Position numbers and translations under genes: made by a program. Positions 23,661-32,712 of a stretch of DNA of 44,428 bases are shown here, piece after piece (position 1 is the stretch's first letter; every line of letters starts with the position of its first letter). Under the pieces are notes generated by a model. The model did not search any database. It was not told the DNA's origin and saw only the letters and a program-made list of their open reading frames with translations. Origin of the DNA: Sporolactobacillus sp. THM19-2 (lineage in GTDB: Bacteria; Bacillota; Bacilli; Bacillales; Sporolactobacillaceae); NCBI RefSeq assembly GCF_004153195.1, contig NZ_SEMC01000020.1, positions 1 through 44,428 of the forward strand, read 5' to 3'.

Positions 23661-26390
23661 TTGAAAATAAGTGTGCTTGGCGGGGGCAGCGAAATTGGTG
23701 CCTCCTGTCTTCATATTCAAATAGGCGCGACCAGTCTGATCGTTGATGCCGGGATGCGGGTTCATGGTGAGGAACTGATGCCGGCGATTGGGATGCTGGA
23801 TCATCTGAATAAGCCGGATGCAATTCTGGTGACGCATGCCCATGCTGATCATATTGGTGCGCTTCCTGTTATACATCGGATTTATCCGGATGTTCCGATT
23901 TTTGCGACGCCGCCGACGGCCGATCTGATGCAAATCATGATGCGTGACTCTTTTAAAATCATGACGCAGCGGTGCATGGAGGCGCGGATGCTGATTCCGT
24001 ATACAAAGGAACAGATGGAAGAAACACTGCGCGCGGTCCGGCTTTTTCCGGCAAGTGGTCAGATCGCTTTCGGAGAGACGAAAGTGACGCTCCACCGGGC
24101 CGGTCATATCCTCGGTGCGGTGATGTTCAGTATCGAGGGCGACGGAGAAAAACTGCTGGTCAGCGGAGATCTGAGCTTCAAAGCGGGACGCACCATACCG
24201 GGTGCAGAAGTCCCCATCGCAAGCCGGCCGGATGCGCTGATTATTGAGTCGACATACGGAAACCGGGAACATTCGGATCGGAACACGGAAGAGAAAAGGC
24301 TTGCCGATAATGTCGCTGAAGTGATTGCAGGTGGTGGTTTTGCCTTAATTCCGGCCTTTGCTCTCGGGAGGGCGCAGGAAGTCCTGCTGATTCTGCAGGA
24401 CTACATGGATCGCGGACTGATCCCCCGGTTCCCGATTTATGTCGACGGTCTGGTGACGCCGATCAGTAAGATATACCGCCGATACCCGCAGTATCTGAAA
24501 GGACCGGTTGCACATCGGATCCGCGTGCACGGTGATGCTTTTTTAACTGAGGGGCGCTGCATTGCGGTCAAGCCGAAAGATCGTGAGCAGGTACTGAAGG
24601 GAAAGCCGGCATGTATCGTTGCTTCATCCGGGATGCTGATTGGCGGGGCCAGTGTCTGGTACGCCGAACGCCTGGTCAATCACGAAAAAAATGCGATTTT
24701 TATTACCGGTTATCAGGATGAGGAAAGTCCGGGGCGGAAACTGCTCAGTCTGGCAGAAGGGGAGAGCCGGGAACTGGAGCTGAACGGAACCGTCCATCAG
24801 GTGAGATGTCGTGTGGGTAAGTACGGCCTTTCTGCCCATGGAGATGCCGGAGAGCTGCTCCGCTTTATCAGCATGGTCCGTCCGGCAAAGACGCTGATCG
24901 TCCACGGTGACGATGATGCACGCCTTGCCTTAAATGAGCGGATCGAACCGCGTCATCATCCGGTGCTGACTGAGAACGGTGAGCTATACACCGTATCAGC
25001 CCGGGCAAAGGCGACAGGTTCATTTTCTCCGGGCAAAAATAGCCGTCATCAGCCGCTTAAGGAAAAAGTCGGCCAACTGCTTCTCTATAAAAAAGAGGCG
25101 GATCATGCGCTTCAGCTGGCGCTCTGCACCGGCTTTTATCCAAAGACGCAATCACTGACCTGCCGGACACCAAAAGGGGAGGCGGTTCGCCTGTCACTCG
25201 AACAGGTTTGTGAGACGATCGGTCCCTGGAACCGTTCGTTTGATCTGCTGCAGGAAGAAGCAGATGCAGTGTTTACTTTTTCACGTCCTTTTCTGCAAAC
25301 GATTAACTGGGAGAACGGTAAAGAAGGCCGCTATCCTTTTGAGTCAATCGCTGCACAGGTTCTGCCTGAAGATGACCTGAAACCGCGTCTTGCGCTCGCA
25401 CTGGCCCTGCAGAGTCTGCCTGAAGACAGTCGAAAAGTCGATGAAGGAAAAACAACCTATACCCTGACACGTGAGCACCTGAACAGGCTGGCACACCTCG
25501 ATCTGCCCATTCAGGCGATCAAAATGAACGCGACGAAAGCAATGGACTATATTCGGAATATGCTCAGTGATGATCCTCATTTTATCCGCTGCGGGGCTGA
25601 CGCACTGGGAACAGCTGATGAGCACCTGACGCTGTACTTTGATTTTCCGGCCATCATCGATTCTGAAAAGCGGGCAGATCTGAGTCATCGTATAAAAGAG
25701 GGAACCGGCTGGTTTATTCACTTTTCGGATTCTGTGCGGGTGGACCGCCTCCAGAAAAAAATCCATGACCTGTTCGGTACCAGTGGTTCAGCCTCGGTCT
25801 ATCTGGATCAGCGGACGGCCAGCCTGCCGGTCAAGCGGCCTCATGACGCGGATTCACGGTTGCAGCAGTTAAAGGATGAAACCGGGTTTTCACTGATCTT
25901 TAAAGGGGAACAGAACCATGCGGCTGTTCCGGGTCAGGCGGATAACCAGACTGATTTCTACCGGTCAGAGGCCCCTTCGCCCAGGCTGGAAAATAATCAG
26001 GGGATCCACGAAGCCGGCGTCTGGGCTAAAGAACGCGGCATTACCCTGTATAAGGCGAGTATGAAACAATCCCAGGGTAAACCGTATATGGAAGTCCATT
26101 TTGTTACCCCGGAAATAGCCCGCCGGCACGAGACGGATATGGAGGAACTTTCCTGGCGTACCGGCCTGCCGGTTACTTATGCCAAAAATCCGAAACAAAA
26201 TGAAATCATTCGCATGGTGTCCGAGCATATCCCGGATGGATGGGGGATGAAGAAAAATCCATCCTTACATATTGCTCAGACCGAAGTGATGGTTAAACTT
26301 TCGGTCCAGCCTCCGGAAGATGAACTGCAGCACGTCTGCGACGAAATTGACCAGCTGACCGGATACCGCCTGATTGTGGAAGTTCGATAG
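23661..26390 (+). CDS. Beta-CASP metallo-beta-lactamase nuclease with long C-terminal extension
   Basis: A 909-residue protein. The first 450 residues are a CPSF-like metallo-beta-lactamase/beta-CASP RNase: HAHADH (about 59-64) for zinc, HRAGHILGAVMF, VSGDLSFKAG, then LIIESTYGNREH (motif A), GLSAHGDAGEL (motif B) and LIVHGDDDA (motif C). The catalytic set appears complete. The remaining 450 residues match nothing I recognise. The TTG at 23661 is preferred: AAAGGAG (23645-23651) is correctly spaced and the protein then begins KISVLGGGSEIGAS as in relatives, whereas the ATG at 23613 has no good ribosome site. RNA processing is the likely role of the first half. It stands alone. Confidence 0.82.
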   Translation: MKISVLGGGSEIGASCLHIQIGATSLIVDAGMRVHGEELMPAIGMLDHLNKPDAILVTHAHADHIGALPVIHRIYPDVPIFATPPTADLMQIMMRDSFKIMTQRCMEARMLIPYTKEQMEETLRAVRLFPASGQIAFGETKVTLHRAGHILGAVMFSIEGDGEKLLVSGDLSFKAGRTIPGAEVPIASRPDALIIESTYGNREHSDRNTEEKRLADNVAEVIAGGGFALIPAFALGRAQEVLLILQDYMDRGLIPRFPIYVDGLVTPISKIYRRYPQYLKGPVAHRIRVHGDAFLTEGRCIAVKPKDREQVLKGKPACIVASSGMLIGGASVWYAERLVNHEKNAIFITGYQDEESPGRKLLSLAEGESRELELNGTVHQVRCRVGKYGLSAHGDAGELLRFISMVRPAKTLIVHGDDDARLALNERIEPRHHPVLTENGELYTVSARAKATGSFSPGKNSRHQPLKEKVGQLLLYKKEADHALQLALCTGFYPKTQSLTCRTPKGEAVRLSLEQVCETIGPWNRSFDLLQEEADAVFTFSRPFLQTINWENGKEGRYPFESIAAQVLPEDDLKPRLALALALQSLPEDSRKVDEGKTTYTLTREHLNRLAHLDLPIQAIKMNATKAMDYIRNMLSDDPHFIRCGADALGTADEHLTLYFDFPAIIDSEKRADLSHRIKEGTGWFIHFSDSVRVDRLQKKIHDLFGTSGSASVYLDQRTASLPVKRPHDADSRLQQLKDETGFSLIFKGEQNHAAVPGQADNQTDFYRSEAPSPRLENNQGIHEAGVWAKERGITLYKASMKQSQGKPYMEVHFVTPEIARRHETDMEELSWRTGLPVTYAKNPKQNEIIRMVSEHIPDGWGMKKNPSLHIAQTEVMVKLSVQPPEDELQHVCDEIDQLTGYRLIVEVR

Positions 26391-26497
26391 CGCGATTCAC
26401 GACGAATCGACAGGTTGTTTGTTACAGATGAAATATGAACCATCGATTCGTATTGTTTTTGTAAACCGGCTTCAATCATTCTGTGACATAAGCCTCC

Positions 26498-26503
26498 TAT
26501 AAT
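26498..26503 (+). promoter_or_regulatory. Candidate -10 box of the 3D-domain protein gene
   Basis: A perfect TATAAT lies 65 bases upstream of the start. No convincing -35 element is found at 17 bases, so the promoter may be an extended or regulated one. Confidence 0.3.
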
Positions 26504-26568
26504 AAACAGTGTTGAAAGGAACAGCGGTGTTATTCATCGCATGACACGGATTTCAGGAGGTTTGATTC

Positions 26569-27624
26569 ATGCGAAGAAACAGAATGAAGAAAATGGCTGC
26601 CATAATGCTGGCCACAGGACTTGTTCTTCCTGTGACCGCCGGATCCACTCCGGCTCATGCTGAGCAGCCTGCCGAAAAGAGTAATCCAGTCGTCCCTGAT
26701 GAACATAAAAGTTATGACAGTGGTGCCTTGAGTGAAGAAGTGAATGGGCTCTGGAAAGAAAAGGCAACGCGCTGGGAGCAATATAATGCGAAGAGAGCGG
26801 CTGCAGCCAGAGCGGAAGAAAAGAAGGCGGAGGAACAGAAAGCGCAGCAAACGGTTCATAAAGCCGAACCTGCTCAGCAGGTCCGGGTAAATGAATCCAA
26901 GCCAAAAGTGAATAAATCACAGTCACAGGTAAATAAACCTGCAGCCAGACCGGCCGCACAGCCAGTTCAGAAGAAATCAGCTGCACAGCCAGTTCAAAAG
27001 AAACCAGCTGCACAGCCAGTTCAGAAGAAACCAGTTGCTCAGCCAGTTCAGAAGAAACCGGTCGCACAGCCTGCTCAAAAGGAACAAGCTGCACAGCCAG
27101 TTCAGAAGAAACCAGTCGCGCAGCCAGTTCAGAAGAAACCGGTTGTGCACCAGGAAGCAACCCAACCGCAGGCAACTGCGCAAACGTCTCAGGATAAAAC
27201 GAAGCAGACAAAGGCAGCCCCAAGCCAGCCGGCTGTCAAAAAGGCTCCTCAGTCATCGAAGCCTGCTACCCGGCCGGTGCAAAAGCAAACACAACCCGCC
27301 GCGCGCCAGGTTCAGCAATCCCAGCCGACAAAGCAGCCTGTTCAGCGTGGTCAGTCCGGATCATTTGAAGTGACCGGCTACGCTTTGAACGGGACGACGG
27401 CAACCGGGATTAATCTGAAAGAGAATCCAAATGCCAGGGTGGTTGCTGTTGATCCATCAGTCATTCCTCTTGGATCAAAAGTGACGATATCCGGTCTCGG
27501 TACGTACACTGCAGCTGATACCGGTGGTGCAATAAAAGGTAATCGGCTTGATGTCCATTTTGCCACGAATCAGCAGGCAATAAACTTTGGACGTCAGACG
27601 CGGAACGTGACCGTGGAGCATTAA
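26569..27624 (+). CDS. Secreted 3D-domain cell-wall protein with Pro/Gln/Lys repeats
   Basis: Exported protein of 351 residues: signal peptide with ALA-type cleavage near STPAHAEQ (about residue 31), a charged helical part (55-100), a disordered Ala/Gln/Pro/Lys region with seven tandem nine-residue repeats, and a C-terminal 3D domain from about residue 264. The three aspartates that name the domain appear in AVDPSVIPLG, AADTGGAIKG and NRLDVHF. This fold is shared with lytic transglycosylases such as MltA and with the Bacillus wall proteins YocH and YuiC. No LysM domain is present, so the basic repeat region may tether it to the wall. ATG 26569 has AGGAGG at 26554-26559. Confidence 0.88.
   Translation: MRRNRMKKMAAIMLATGLVLPVTAGSTPAHAEQPAEKSNPVVPDEHKSYDSGALSEEVNGLWKEKATRWEQYNAKRAAAARAEEKKAEEQKAQQTVHKAEPAQQVRVNESKPKVNKSQSQVNKPAARPAAQPVQKKSAAQPVQKKPAAQPVQKKPVAQPVQKKPVAQPAQKEQAAQPVQKKPVAQPVQKKPVVHQEATQPQATAQTSQDKTKQTKAAPSQPAVKKAPQSSKPATRPVQKQTQPAARQVQQSQPTKQPVQRGQSGSFEVTGYALNGTTATGINLKENPNARVVAVDPSVIPLGSKVTISGLGTYTAADTGGAIKGNRLDVHFATNQQAINFGRQTRNVTVEH
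26953..27141 (+). repeat. Tandem 27-base repeat, seven copies, inside the 3D-domain gene
   Basis: Seven copies coding for AAQPVQKKP or a close variant (residues 129-191). The fifth copy is the most divergent (VAQPAQKEQ). Copies two and three and the last two are close at the DNA level, so length change by slippage is expected. Confidence 0.9.
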
Positions 27625-27651
27625 ATAAATAAAATGAAAAAAATTGAAGTG

Positions 27652-27697
27652 CCCTCTTGAAGCCGAATGAAAAAATTCAGCCTCAAGAGGGTTTTTT
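27652..27697 (+). terminator. Intrinsic terminator after the 3D-domain gene
   Basis: CCCTCTTGA (27652-27660) pairs exactly with TCAAGAGGG (27683-27691), followed by TTTTTT. It lies 28 bases after the stop codon. Confidence 0.9.
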
Positions 27698-27843
27698 ATT
27701 CTCCTGAATGGCTGGATTAATTTGATCCGTGCAACCGCTCCGGATATGTCCACATGCTCCATATTTTGCAGGTTATACATTTTTCTCAACTATTTTCAAT
27801 CAATACAATAATATAGAGGGTAATCTATTGCGAGGTATTATAG

Positions 27844-28050
27844 AGGGAGGCGGGGGGCACGTCGTCTGACCCGATCATATGCTCTGCCACGAAACAGTTT
27901 CTGCCGGTTCACGGCAAACCTGTGATTTATCCCATATTAACGGGCAGTCACCATGAAGAAAAATTAGAAACAGCTATTCGCCAATGGAGTAAGTGTTATT
28001 TAATGAATCCAGAATCAAAAAAAGAACTCTGTCGTCAGAGTCCGGTTTAA
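27844..28050 (+). pseudogene. Open fragment, possibly the end of a flavin reductase-like gene
   Basis: Between two stops a 68-codon frame without a good start reads SATKQFLPVHGKPVIYPIL and TGSHHEEKLETAIRQW. The GKPVxxxxTGS pattern faintly recalls the end of NADPH-dependent FMN reductases. There is no ribosome site, so this is at most a gene remnant. The rest of 27698-28157 shows nothing recognisable. Confidence 0.25.
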
Positions 28051-28157
28051 TACCAGATTTCAACTGTCAGGCAAGCACTTTAAGAACCCGGCTTTAGGAG
28101 TTCACATCAACACGATACTTTTTTGTGCCTGTCTCCTGATCCCGTTTGCTTCATGAA

Positions 28158-29069
28158 TCAGAATGTGGTCACCGCCTTAAGTATATATTTTATCCGCTCT
28201 AATTTGCGGTCCTGGTGTCCCTGAAAAATAATTTTCGTTTTCAGGAAGGCCTTATATAAGCGATAGAAATAGGCAACCAGCGTACGAAACAGGTTCTGCG
28301 TATGCTTGATCATCCAGTATTCATTTCGCAAATCGTAATACGCCACATAGGGGTCCGGATTCTGCTCGCCTCCGGTAGCCGTCGACACCTTATGATAAAT
28401 TCGCGATTTTGGTTGGTAGACAACTTTAAATCCTGCCTGTCTGGCCCGGATATTCCACTCTGTCTCTTCATAATAAAGGAAGTAGAATTCCCGCATCAGA
28501 CCGATTCTGTCAATCAATGCTCTTCGGAACAGGAGACTGCATCCGGTGATGAATTCAACCGGTCGCTGCTGATCATACTGGCCGTGATCCTCTTCACCGT
28601 ACCCGATGTGATGTGTCTGGCCGGTCCAGGAACTGACCCGACCGCCGGCAAACCAGATTTTGTTGGAATTGTAGTAATACATTTTCGATCCGACAATCCC
28701 AATTTTTTGATCACTTTTTATGGTTTTGACCAGTTCCGTCAGAGCATCAGGCGTGACCACCGCGTCGTTATTTACGAGCCAGAAATAGTCATAACCTGCT
28801 TCATAAGCTTTTTTAATGGCCAGATTGTTTCCCCCGGCAAAGCCGAGATTAGATTCAGTTTGCAGAAAGCTGATGTCATAAGTAAGTTTATGGCGACGAT
28901 GGTCTTCCCTTAACTTTTCATATGAATGATCACTGGAATGATTATCTACCAGATAGACGTGAAAATTCGGATAATTAAGCCGTTCGAGTGATTTCAGGCA
29001 TTCGGCGGTATCCTCATAATCATTCCAGTTTAAAACAATAATCGCTACACGCTGACCTTTTTTAATCAT
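28158..29069 (-). CDS. Family 2 glycosyltransferase (rhamnosyltransferase-like)
   Basis: A GT-A glycosyltransferase of 303 residues. It begins VAIIVLNWNDYEDTAECL, has the nucleotide-sugar motif YLVDNHSSDHS and NLGFAGGNNLAI, and the metal-binding region YFWLVNNDAVV. Later ITGCSLLFRRALIDRIG and FFLYYEETEW-like residues (EFYFLYYEETEWNIRARQAG) are typical of the WbbL/rhamnosyltransferase group. Start at 29069 is chosen because AAGGAGAGG precedes it. A longer frame to 29285 gives 72 residues of unlike composition. Wall or surface polysaccharide assembly is likely; donor and acceptor are unknown. No other polysaccharide genes are near. Confidence 0.85.
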   Translation of the reverse strand: MIKKGQRVAIIVLNWNDYEDTAECLKSLERLNYPNFHVYLVDNHSSDHSYEKLREDHRRHKLTYDISFLQTESNLGFAGGNNLAIKKAYEAGYDYFWLVNNDAVVTPDALTELVKTIKSDQKIGIVGSKMYYYNSNKIWFAGGRVSSWTGQTHHIGYGEEDHGQYDQQRPVEFITGCSLLFRRALIDRIGLMREFYFLYYEETEWNIRARQAGFKVVYQPKSRIYHKVSTATGGEQNPDPYVAYYDLRNEYWMIKHTQNLFRTLVAYFYRLYKAFLKTKIIFQGHQDRKLERIKYILKAVTTF

Positions 29070-29342
29070 TAAATCCTCTCCTTCATTGATCGGCCAAGGA
29101 GATCTGTCTGTCAATCCCCGAAAGTATGTTGCTGTGAATCCGTTCACATATAATTGGATTAGAATACTCCGCGTATCTTCAGTCAAATGAATATCTTTAA
29201 TTTGTTTTGATCCTGAACGAATGGACGCTGAACGCCCCGTTGATAAAGGAAAGAACGAATTCAGGACATCCGCCCGTGGAGACACGGTGCAGATGCTTGC
29301 AGGATAAGTTGTGAAAGTCTTGGAGGGGGAAATCGTCCGACA

Positions 29343-29371
29343 GAAAAAGGCGCATCAGCTGACCGATGCAC
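29343..29371 (-). terminator. Attenuator-like hairpin in the glycosyltransferase leader
   Basis: Reading the reverse strand, GTGCATC (29371-29365) pairs with GATGCGC (29356-29350), 8-base loop, followed by CTTTTTC. It comes about 15-25 bases after the predicted transcript start, so early termination or a very short RNA is possible. Confidence 0.5.
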
Positions 29372-29390
29372 TTCCTTGCTTCTATATCTA

Positions 29391-29420
29391 ATTATACCAC
29401 CGGATGGATAATCTTGTTAA
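29391..29420 (-). promoter_or_regulatory. Promoter for the glycosyltransferase transcript
   Basis: On the reverse strand TTAACA (29415-29420) and TATAAT (29391-29396) are 18 bases apart, close to the sigma-A consensus. It lies about 320 bases upstream of the glycosyltransferase start. Confidence 0.6.
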
Positions 29421-29485
29421 AAGTATGTGAAAAATTCAACACATTTCATGCTGGTGGTTGAATGAACAAGTCAATCAGAAATTGC

Positions 29486-29512
29486 GGGCGGGCTCAGGCT
29501 CGTCCTTTTTTT
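29486..29512 (+). terminator. Orphan forward-strand intrinsic terminator
   Basis: GGGCGGGC (29486-29493) pairs with GCTCGTCC (29498-29505) with two G-U pairs, loop TCAG, followed by TTTTTTTA. There is no forward gene upstream of it within the 625-base gap (29070-29694). It may end a small RNA or act as a leader attenuator for the gene at 29695. Confidence 0.65.
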
Positions 29513-29694
29513 ATTTTGGGATCAAATGTATACTGTGAAGTAGCCCCTGTTATGTCTGAGACGAAAACAGACAATCCGGGAGTTACCAAATAGACAGATA
29601 AGCCTGTTTGTTAAGGGAAGATAATCATGGCATGCTCTGTTAACAACAAACGAGGCCCGGCAATTAACTGATCTTATTGAAGGGATAACTGATT

Positions 29695-30774
29695 ATGCTA
29701 ATTCAGTGCACCAAAAAATTACTGGACACATTGAAGAAACGACCGGATCATGTTGAAAATGTTCCTCCGCTTTATTCATGGCACGCCAATTTGCTGACGA
29801 TAAACAGGCGGAAGACGGTTGTGCTGATGAACGATGTCAGCCGTTATACAGTTGTTCTCTATGGGCTGAAGGCGGCAGATTTCCGTAAACTCGATGGGCT
29901 GATTGCTGATGCCATTCGCAGGAGGTTATCTGATGCAAGTGTGAACCCTGAGATCATTGAACGGTATCTCAGCGCTTCACCGGGCTGCGTTTATGCAAAG
30001 ACGAAAAACCGGGCAATGGTCGCACGGCTGAATAAAGCCTGTGAGAATGTTCAGTTTAGAGGGGAAGTCCTGGATCCGAATGATCTGATCCAGAGTGCAG
30101 CCGGCAGGGGTACAAGCAAAATTCTGGTGGGTAACAGCAGCGGTGACTATATCATACCGGATGAGGTGATGTACAAAGAATTGGCAAAACTTACGGATCA
30201 GCCTGTTATTCAATGCAGGGCAGCTGTAATCAAAGCAACTCTTGTACTTGAAAATCATGACGTCTGGCGCAGAGTGGTTGTTCCACTTGACATCACTTTT
30301 CGACAGCTTCACCGGATCCTGCAGGTACTCTTTCAATGGACAGACAGTCATCTCCATGAATTTACCGTATACAAAGGCGGGAAACCATCGGCTCAGCTGG
30401 TATGTGATAAAGAAGCTTTCGATTTCCCGGGAAATACCCCGATGTTCATGGAAAACGATCGTCTGCTGTCGGACTTTGCGCGCAGAGGAACACGTATCAT
30501 CTATACCTACGATTTTGGTGATGGGTGGGATCATGTATTGAAAGTCGAATCCATTGATGAGAACAGTACAAAAAATGTTCCAGTCTGTCTCGAAGGAGAA
30601 GAAAACACGCCGCCTGAGGATGTCGGCGGAGAGTGGGGATACGAGGATTATTTAAAAATTATGAACGACCCCACTCACCCGGAACATGATGAACGGGTTG
30701 AATGGAGTGGTGATCAGTCAGATCAGATTTTTGACCTTGACGATGTGAATTTCAGGCTGGAAACTATGTTTTAA
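29695..30774 (+). CDS. DUF6933-like plus PRiA4/ORF-3 domain protein
   Basis: A 359-residue protein with two parts. Residues 1 to about 165 (MLIQCTKKLLDTL, SWHANLLTINRRKTVVLMND) resemble the small DUF6933 domain. Residues 185-340 are a plasmid pRiA4b ORF-3 domain, marked by WRRVVVPLDITFRQLHRIL, FQWTDSHLHEF, YTYDFGDGWDHVLKVE and the acidic end GEENTPPEDVGG. The function of either domain is not known; ORF-3 proteins are often near mobile DNA. Start ATG 29695 has a weak GAAGGG site upstream. It is a single gene, 77 bases before ribokinase. Confidence 0.75.
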   Translation: MLIQCTKKLLDTLKKRPDHVENVPPLYSWHANLLTINRRKTVVLMNDVSRYTVVLYGLKAADFRKLDGLIADAIRRRLSDASVNPEIIERYLSASPGCVYAKTKNRAMVARLNKACENVQFRGEVLDPNDLIQSAAGRGTSKILVGNSSGDYIIPDEVMYKELAKLTDQPVIQCRAAVIKATLVLENHDVWRRVVVPLDITFRQLHRILQVLFQWTDSHLHEFTVYKGGKPSAQLVCDKEAFDFPGNTPMFMENDRLLSDFARRGTRIIYTYDFGDGWDHVLKVESIDENSTKNVPVCLEGEENTPPEDVGGEWGYEDYLKIMNDPTHPEHDERVEWSGDQSDQIFDLDDVNFRLETMF

Positions 30775-30851
30775 TATGGGATCAGTAACTTTCGCAACGA
30801 CGAATAAATCGGACATCTGACTGATCAAAAGGGATTTGAAAGGAGACGCTA

Positions 30852-31796
30852 ATGAATCGCGTGATGGTGCTGGGAAGTATAAATGTAGATACAACCCTTC
30901 ATCTGGATCACCTGCCCCATCCTGGTGAAACAATTTTCGCCCGCCAGAAGACGTGGGCAGGAGGCGGGAAAGGGGCCAACCAGGCGATTGCTGCATCCCG
31001 TCTCGGTGCCCAGATCTCTTTCATGGGCAAAGTGGGAGAGGACTCCCATGGCAAAGCTATGATTGAAGCCTTGAATAAAGAGGGGATTGATACCTCTCGA
31101 ATCCGCATTTCTGAACAGGGAACAGGCGAGGCCTGTATTTTACTGGACTCTGCGGGACAAAACAGCATTATTGTCCATCCCGGAGCGAATCAGGACATCC
31201 GTTCTGAGGATATCGACAGACTTTTATCCGGAATGGCAGACTATGATCTATTGATGACGCAATTTGAGACACCGGTTGCAGCCGCAGTCAGGGCCTTCCA
31301 TATGGCTAAAGAACAGCATGTGCTGACCGTCCTGAATCCGGCGCCAGCCCTGGAATCAGTCGATCCGGAGCTATATCAGCTGACCGATCTGATTATCCCT
31401 AATGAGACAGAGAGTGAGGCGCTCACAGGAATAAAAATTACCAATGAAGCCTCGATGAAAAGGTCCGCAGCGTTTTTTACTGAAAAAGGAGTCGGCGCCG
31501 CAGTCATCACGCTTGGAGCGGGAGGGGCCTATTATGACCTGCCTGAAAAGGGCTCAGGTATCATTCCGGCTCATAAAGTCCGTGTGGTCGATACGACGGC
31601 TGCAGGGGATACCTTTATCGGTGCATTGAGCACTAGACTGAACCGGAATCTCAGCAATCTGGCGGAGGCGGTCGCCTATGCCAATGTTGCCGCATCGCTG
31701 AGTGTACAGCAATTAGGCGCGCAGCCCTCCATTCCTGCGCGAAAAGTTGTGGAAGCCGTAGTACAATCAGGAACAAATGGATATCGATATCATTGA
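30852..31796 (+). CDS. rbsK: Ribokinase (PfkB family)
   Basis: Phosphorylates D-ribose to ribose 5-phosphate, 314 residues. N-terminal VLGSINVDTTLHLDHLP, the glycine pair region WAGGGKGANQAIAASRLG, NEGID-type lid sequences, and the C-terminal anion-hole and catalytic base motif DTTAAGDTFIG are all in place. ATG 30852 has AAAGGAGAC at 30839-30847. No ribose transporter is present; the next gene is ribulose-phosphate epimerase, so the pair feeds the pentose phosphate pool. Other PfkB sugars cannot be excluded, but the motif set is ribokinase-like. Confidence 0.85.
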   Translation: MNRVMVLGSINVDTTLHLDHLPHPGETIFARQKTWAGGGKGANQAIAASRLGAQISFMGKVGEDSHGKAMIEALNKEGIDTSRIRISEQGTGEACILLDSAGQNSIIVHPGANQDIRSEDIDRLLSGMADYDLLMTQFETPVAAAVRAFHMAKEQHVLTVLNPAPALESVDPELYQLTDLIIPNETESEALTGIKITNEASMKRSAAFFTEKGVGAAVITLGAGGAYYDLPEKGSGIIPAHKVRVVDTTAAGDTFIGALSTRLNRNLSNLAEAVAYANVAASLSVQQLGAQPSIPARKVVEAVVQSGTNGYRYH

Positions 31797-31865
31797 ATCG
31801 AACGGACAGCAGGACATATTTTTGCCGAGGTAAACGCTTTACTGATTGAAAGGAAGTTGTGAGTG

Positions 31866-32540
31866 ATGAAGATTATACCGTCCATACTATCTGCAGATTT
31901 TTCCAGACTGTCAGAAGAAGTCCGTGACGTTGAAAGGGATGTGGATCTGATCCATGTTGACGTGATGGATGGCCATTTTGTGCCCAATCTATCGATGGGG
32001 GCAAATGTTGTAAGCGCACTAAAAAAATCGAATGCCGTTAAAATGGATGTCCATCTGATGGTAGAGGAACCGGCTGCACTCATTCCCTCATTTATCGAAG
32101 CCGGAGCGGATATGATTTCTGTTCATGTTGAAGCCTGCCGTCATTTACATCGCGTGATCCGGATGATCAAAGAGAGCGGAATAGCGGCGGGTGTCGCGCT
32201 GAATCCGGCGACGCCTGTTGATTGGGTGCGTCCAATCCTTGATGAACTAGACTATCTGCTGATTATGACCGTTGATCCCGGCTTTGGCGGTCAGTCGTTT
32301 ATTCCCTCCATGCCTGATAAAATCCGGGAGGCTGCCCAGTTGATTGACACGCGTAAACAGCATGTCGCGATCGAGGTGGATGGCGGAATCAATACGGAAA
32401 CGCTGCCGCTGTGCAGAAAGGCGGGGGCATCCCTCTTTGTCGCCGGTTCGGCCATATACGGGCATCATGACCGTCATCAGGCGATTCAAGGGTTGCTGAA
32501 ATCATCGACCTCTTCAACAGGGCCGCTGAAGAGAAAATAG
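31866..32540 (+). CDS. rpe: Ribulose-phosphate 3-epimerase
   Basis: Interconverts ribulose 5-phosphate and xylulose 5-phosphate, 224 residues of TIM barrel. Motifs: PSILSADFSRL at the start, HVDVMDGHFVPNLSMG with metal ligands, VDVHLMVE-type segment (KMDVHLMVEEP), MTVDPGFGGQSFI, and EVDGGINTETLP near the end. ATG 31866 is preferred over GTG 31863, both fitting GAAAGGAAG at 31849-31857. It follows ribokinase by 69 bases. A second, main rpe is probably elsewhere, as in most bacilli. Confidence 0.93.
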   Translation: MKIIPSILSADFSRLSEEVRDVERDVDLIHVDVMDGHFVPNLSMGANVVSALKKSNAVKMDVHLMVEEPAALIPSFIEAGADMISVHVEACRHLHRVIRMIKESGIAAGVALNPATPVDWVRPILDELDYLLIMTVDPGFGGQSFIPSMPDKIREAAQLIDTRKQHVAIEVDGGINTETLPLCRKAGASLFVAGSAIYGHHDRHQAIQGLLKSSTSSTGPLKRK

Positions 32541-32712
32541 ATTCAGAAAGAGCTCATTGCACTGTGGGAAACCCTGGGGAGCTCTGAAATTGAGGGTAAA
32601 ACTGCGATCGTATGGTTGAAAAACAGGAACGATTTACTCTAAAATACGATGGGGGTGACCTGGGATCTGCTCTTATCGGTTGGGGGGATCCGGTTAAGTG
32701 CATGATCAGTTG

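Noticed and set aside
26953-27141. CRISPR-like repeat
   Set aside because: Units are contiguous, in frame and coding; there are no spacers and no cas genes.
29070-29285. 72-residue N-terminal extension of the glycosyltransferase
   Set aside because: The internal start has an AAGGAGAGG site and gives the normal GT2 N-terminus; the extension overlaps the promoter-proximal leader.
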